7,172 nt of DNA from an uncultured Collinsella sp. Its GTDB lineage: Bacteria; Actinomycetota; Coriobacteriia; Coriobacteriales; Coriobacteriaceae. Numbering within the stretch: position 1 is the stretch's first letter; each line of letters begins with the position of its first letter. The position numbers and the translations under genes are program-made. The stretch is taken from contig UQZI01000094.1 of the NCBI GenBank assembly GCA_900545555.1, forward strand, positions 1 through 7,172, in the 5' to 3' direction. Shown one piece after another: positions 5,520 to 7,172 of this stretch. A model generated the notes under the pieces. That model saw only the letters and a list, made by a program, of their open reading frames with translations. It ran no database searches and had not been told where the DNA came from.

Positions 5520-6369
5520 ATTTGAGTTCAACAAGGGCAAGATGGTCCCGTATCCTTCTGGCGCCATCGTTCCCGATCGCGATCTGGGCCAGCGCCCGGC
5601 GCTCGAGTGCATCCACCTGGGCATTGAGTTCGGTGGTCTTAAGGCAGTCGACGACTTTAGCCTGACTATCGGCAAGACCGAGATCGCCGGTCTGATCGGC
5701 CCCAACGGCGCCGGTAAGACCACGGTATTCAACCTGCTTACCAAGGTGTACCAGCCCACGCACGGCACCATCCTGCTCGACGGTGAGGACACCTCGGGCA
5801 AGTCGGTCTATCAGGTCAACCGCATGGGCATCGCCCGTACTTTCCAAAACATCCGCCTGTTCAACACTATGACGGTGGAGGACAACGTTAAGGTCGGTCT
5901 GCACAACCAGGAGCGCTACTCCGGTTTTGAGGGCGTGCTGCGTCTGCCGACGTATTGGAAGCACGAGAAGGCCGCCCATGAGCGCGCCATGGAGCTGCTC
6001 TCCATCTTTGATATGGAGCATCTGGCAAATGAGCAGGCCGGTTCGCTGCCTTATGGCGCCCAGCGTCGTCTGGAGATTGTTCGTGCGCTTGCCACCAACC
6101 CTAAGTTGCTGCTGCTTGACGAGCCTGCCGCCGGCATGAATCCGTCCGAGACCGCGGAGCTCATGGCGAACATCGTAAAGATTCGCGACACCTTTGGCAT
6201 TGCCATCATGCTTATCGAGCACGACATGTCGCTCGTCATGAATATCTGCGAGGGCATCTGTGTGCTTAACTTTGGTAAGGTCATCGCCAAGGGCACGGCC
6301 GAGGAAATCCAGAACAACGAAGCCGTTATCGAGGCGTATCTGGGCAAGCAGGATAAGGGGGAGAACTAA
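5509..6369 (+). CDS. livG: Branched-chain amino acid ABC transporter ATP-binding protein LivG
   Basis: This 286-residue cytoplasmic ATPase powers the importer in a pair with LivF. It has Walker A GPNGAGKT (64-71), the Q-loop Gln at 113 (ARTFQNIRLF), an ABC signature LPYGAQRR (180-187), Walker B LLLLDEP (200-206, catalytic Glu205) and the switch His238 in IEHDM. All ATPase residues are intact. The signature departs from LSGGQ, which is normal for LivG. The ATPase fold begins near residue 31, so the first 30 or so residues are an extra N-terminal extension rich in charged residues and prolines. The ATG at 5509 has a near-perfect AAGGAGG (5493-5499) 9 nt upstream and overlaps the end of livM by 11 bp. 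A TTG-type start at 5482 would lie upstream of that site and is rejected. Confidence 0.94.
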   Translation: MPSKFEFNKGKMVPYPSGAIVPDRDLGQRPALECIHLGIEFGGLKAVDDFSLTIGKTEIAGLIGPNGAGKTTVFNLLTKVYQPTHGTILLDGEDTSGKSVYQVNRMGIARTFQNIRLFNTMTVEDNVKVGLHNQERYSGFEGVLRLPTYWKHEKAAHERAMELLSIFDMEHLANEQAGSLPYGAQRRLEIVRALATNPKLLLLDEPAAGMNPSETAELMANIVKIRDTFGIAIMLIEHDMSLVMNICEGICVLNFGKVIAKGTAEEIQNNEAVIEAYLGKQDKGEN

Positions 6370-7083
6370 ATGGCAGAGCCGATGCTTTCCGTCTACAACA
6401 TCAACGTCTGGTACGGCGCTATCCACGCCATCAAGGACATCTCCTTTAACGTCAACGAGGGCGAGATCGTGGCCTTGATCGGCGCGAACGGCGCCGGCAA
6501 GTCTACAACGCTCAAGACTGTCTCGGGCCTGCTGCGTTCCAAGACCGGCTCCATCAAGTTTATGGGCGAGGACATTACCCATACGCCTGCCGACAAGCTG
6601 GTGGGCAAGGGCTTGGCCCAGGTGCCTGAGGGCCGTCGCGCCTTTTTGCAGATGACGGTCGAGGAGAACCTGGAGATGGGCGCCTACACGCAGCCCAAGT
6701 CCACGGTTGCTCCGGGCCTGGAGCGCGTCTATGAGCAGTTCCCGCGCCTGAAGGAGCGCCGTCGCCAGGTCGCCGGCACCCTTTCGGGCGGCGAGCAGCA
6801 GATGCTCGTTATGGGGCGCGCCCTTATGAGCCACCCCAAGCTGCTCATGCTCGACGAGCCCTCCATGGGCCTGGCGCCGATTCTGATTGAGCAGATCTTC
6901 CAGATCGTCGAGGACCTGCATAAAGCCGGTACCACGGTGCTACTGGTCGAGCAGAACGCGCAGATGGCGCTCTCGATCGCCACGCGCGGCTACGTGCTCG
7001 AGACCGGCAAGATCACCATGACCGGCACCGGCCAAGAGCTTCTGCACGACGATAACGTGCGTAAAGCCTATCTGGGTGGCTAG
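6370..7083 (+). CDS. livF: Branched-chain amino acid ABC transporter ATP-binding protein LivF
   Basis: This 237-residue partner ATPase of LivG has the usual family length. It carries Walker A GANGAGKST (38-46), the Q-loop Gln84 in AQVPEGRR, the canonical ABC signature LSGGEQQ (138-144) and Walker B LLMLDEP (158-164, catalytic Glu163). At the switch position it has VEQN with Gln195 instead of His, a normal feature of LivF proteins that distinguishes it from LivG. The protein ends AYLGG, also typical. The ATG directly follows the livG TAA with no gap. Its ribosome binding site AAGGGGG (6355-6361) lies inside the end of livG, 8 nt before the start, so translation is probably coupled. It is the last gene of the transporter set seen here. 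Confidence 0.95.
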   Translation: MAEPMLSVYNINVWYGAIHAIKDISFNVNEGEIVALIGANGAGKSTTLKTVSGLLRSKTGSIKFMGEDITHTPADKLVGKGLAQVPEGRRAFLQMTVEENLEMGAYTQPKSTVAPGLERVYEQFPRLKERRRQVAGTLSGGEQQMLVMGRALMSHPKLLMLDEPSMGLAPILIEQIFQIVEDLHKAGTTVLLVEQNAQMALSIATRGYVLETGKITMTGTGQELLHDDNVRKAYLGG

Positions 7084-7088
7084 GAGGT

Positions 7089-7112
7089 TCCGCCGTTCTA
7101 CCGAACGGCGGA
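7089..7112 (+). terminator. Hairpin after livF, possible transcription end
   Basis: Bases 7089-7098 pair perfectly with 7103-7112 (10 bp) around the 4-nt loop TACC, starting 5 nt after the livF stop codon. The position is right for an operon terminator. However, the following bases (CCGGCCG) are GC-rich and contain no T run, so classical intrinsic termination is doubtful. It may instead be a 3'-end stabiliser or a partial terminator before the next gene. Confidence 0.45.
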
Positions 7113-7167
7113 CCGGCCGACGCTGCGCGGGCACCAGAGCGACAACTTGTCATTCAAAGAGGACGGC

Positions 7168-7172
7168 ATGAC
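7168..7172 (+). CDS. Possible start of a downstream gene (truncated by the window edge)
   Basis: An ATG at 7168-7170 is preceded by AGAGGA (7158-7163) at 4 nt spacing, a plausible ribosome binding site, 84 nt after the livF stop. Only the start codon and two further bases are visible, so the product cannot be inferred. Confidence 0.3.

Noticed and set aside
3525..5801. A very long antisense open frame (758 codons) opposite livH, livM and the start of livG
   Set aside because: It exists because GC-rich codon bias on the coding strand removes stop codons on the other strand. Its translation is low-complexity and Asp/His/Gly/Arg-rich with no domain, while the plus strand encodes clearly recognisable Liv proteins.
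5470..6921. Antisense open frame of 483 codons opposite livG and livF
   Set aside because: Both plus-strand genes show all ABC ATPase motifs; the antisense translation resembles no protein and is a shadow.
7082..7087. AGGAGG at the livF stop codon as a ribosome binding site
   Set aside because: No ATG, GTG or TTG lies at workable spacing downstream; the following bases form the hairpin stem.

Overview
The window carries a complete high-affinity branched-chain amino acid ABC transporter operon of the LivJ/K-H-M-G-F type, transcribed left to right. On its left, divergently transcribed, is the start of a homoserine dehydrogenase gene. The DNA is GC-rich with a strong preference for G/C at third codon positions. 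The binding proteins are lipoproteins with twin-arginine leaders, and ribosome binding sites are strong (AAGGGGG or AAGGAGG). This suggests a high-GC Gram-positive bacterium. Gene style and protein sequence feel most like Coriobacteriia (Collinsella-like gut Actinobacteria), but that is recall-based inference, not a search result.

Layout. Bases 1-532 (minus strand) encode the N-terminal 177 residues of homoserine dehydrogenase; the gene runs off the left edge. Bases 533-783 are a divergent control region. Two paralogous substrate-binding lipoproteins follow (784-1950 and 2222-3409), about 70% identical by eye. They are separated by a 271-bp spacer with an unusually AT-rich core and its own candidate promoter. 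A 139-bp spacer with a 13-bp hairpin then precedes four tightly packed genes: livH permease (3549-4430), livM permease (4431-5519), livG ATPase (5509-6369) and livF ATPase (6370-7083). Within this block the genes abut or overlap by 11 bp, which implies translational coupling. A 10-bp hairpin follows livF. A ribosome binding site and ATG at the right edge probably begin another gene.

How it works together. The two lipid-anchored binding proteins capture ligand (leucine, isoleucine, valine or related amino acids) outside the membrane and deliver it to the LivH/LivM channel, which is driven by LivG/LivF ATP hydrolysis. Homoserine dehydrogenase makes the precursor of threonine, methionine and isoleucine, so the divergent pair places amino acid synthesis and uptake side by side.

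The gene content is conventional and I see no previously undescribed multi-gene system. The parts worth a second look are non-coding or evolutionary: a sequence element shared upstream of both binding-protein genes that resembles an actinobacterial GlnR half-site pair, a 69-nt perfectly identical tract between the two paralogs, the AT-rich repeat-bearing spacer, and the hairpin between the binding-protein and permease genes.
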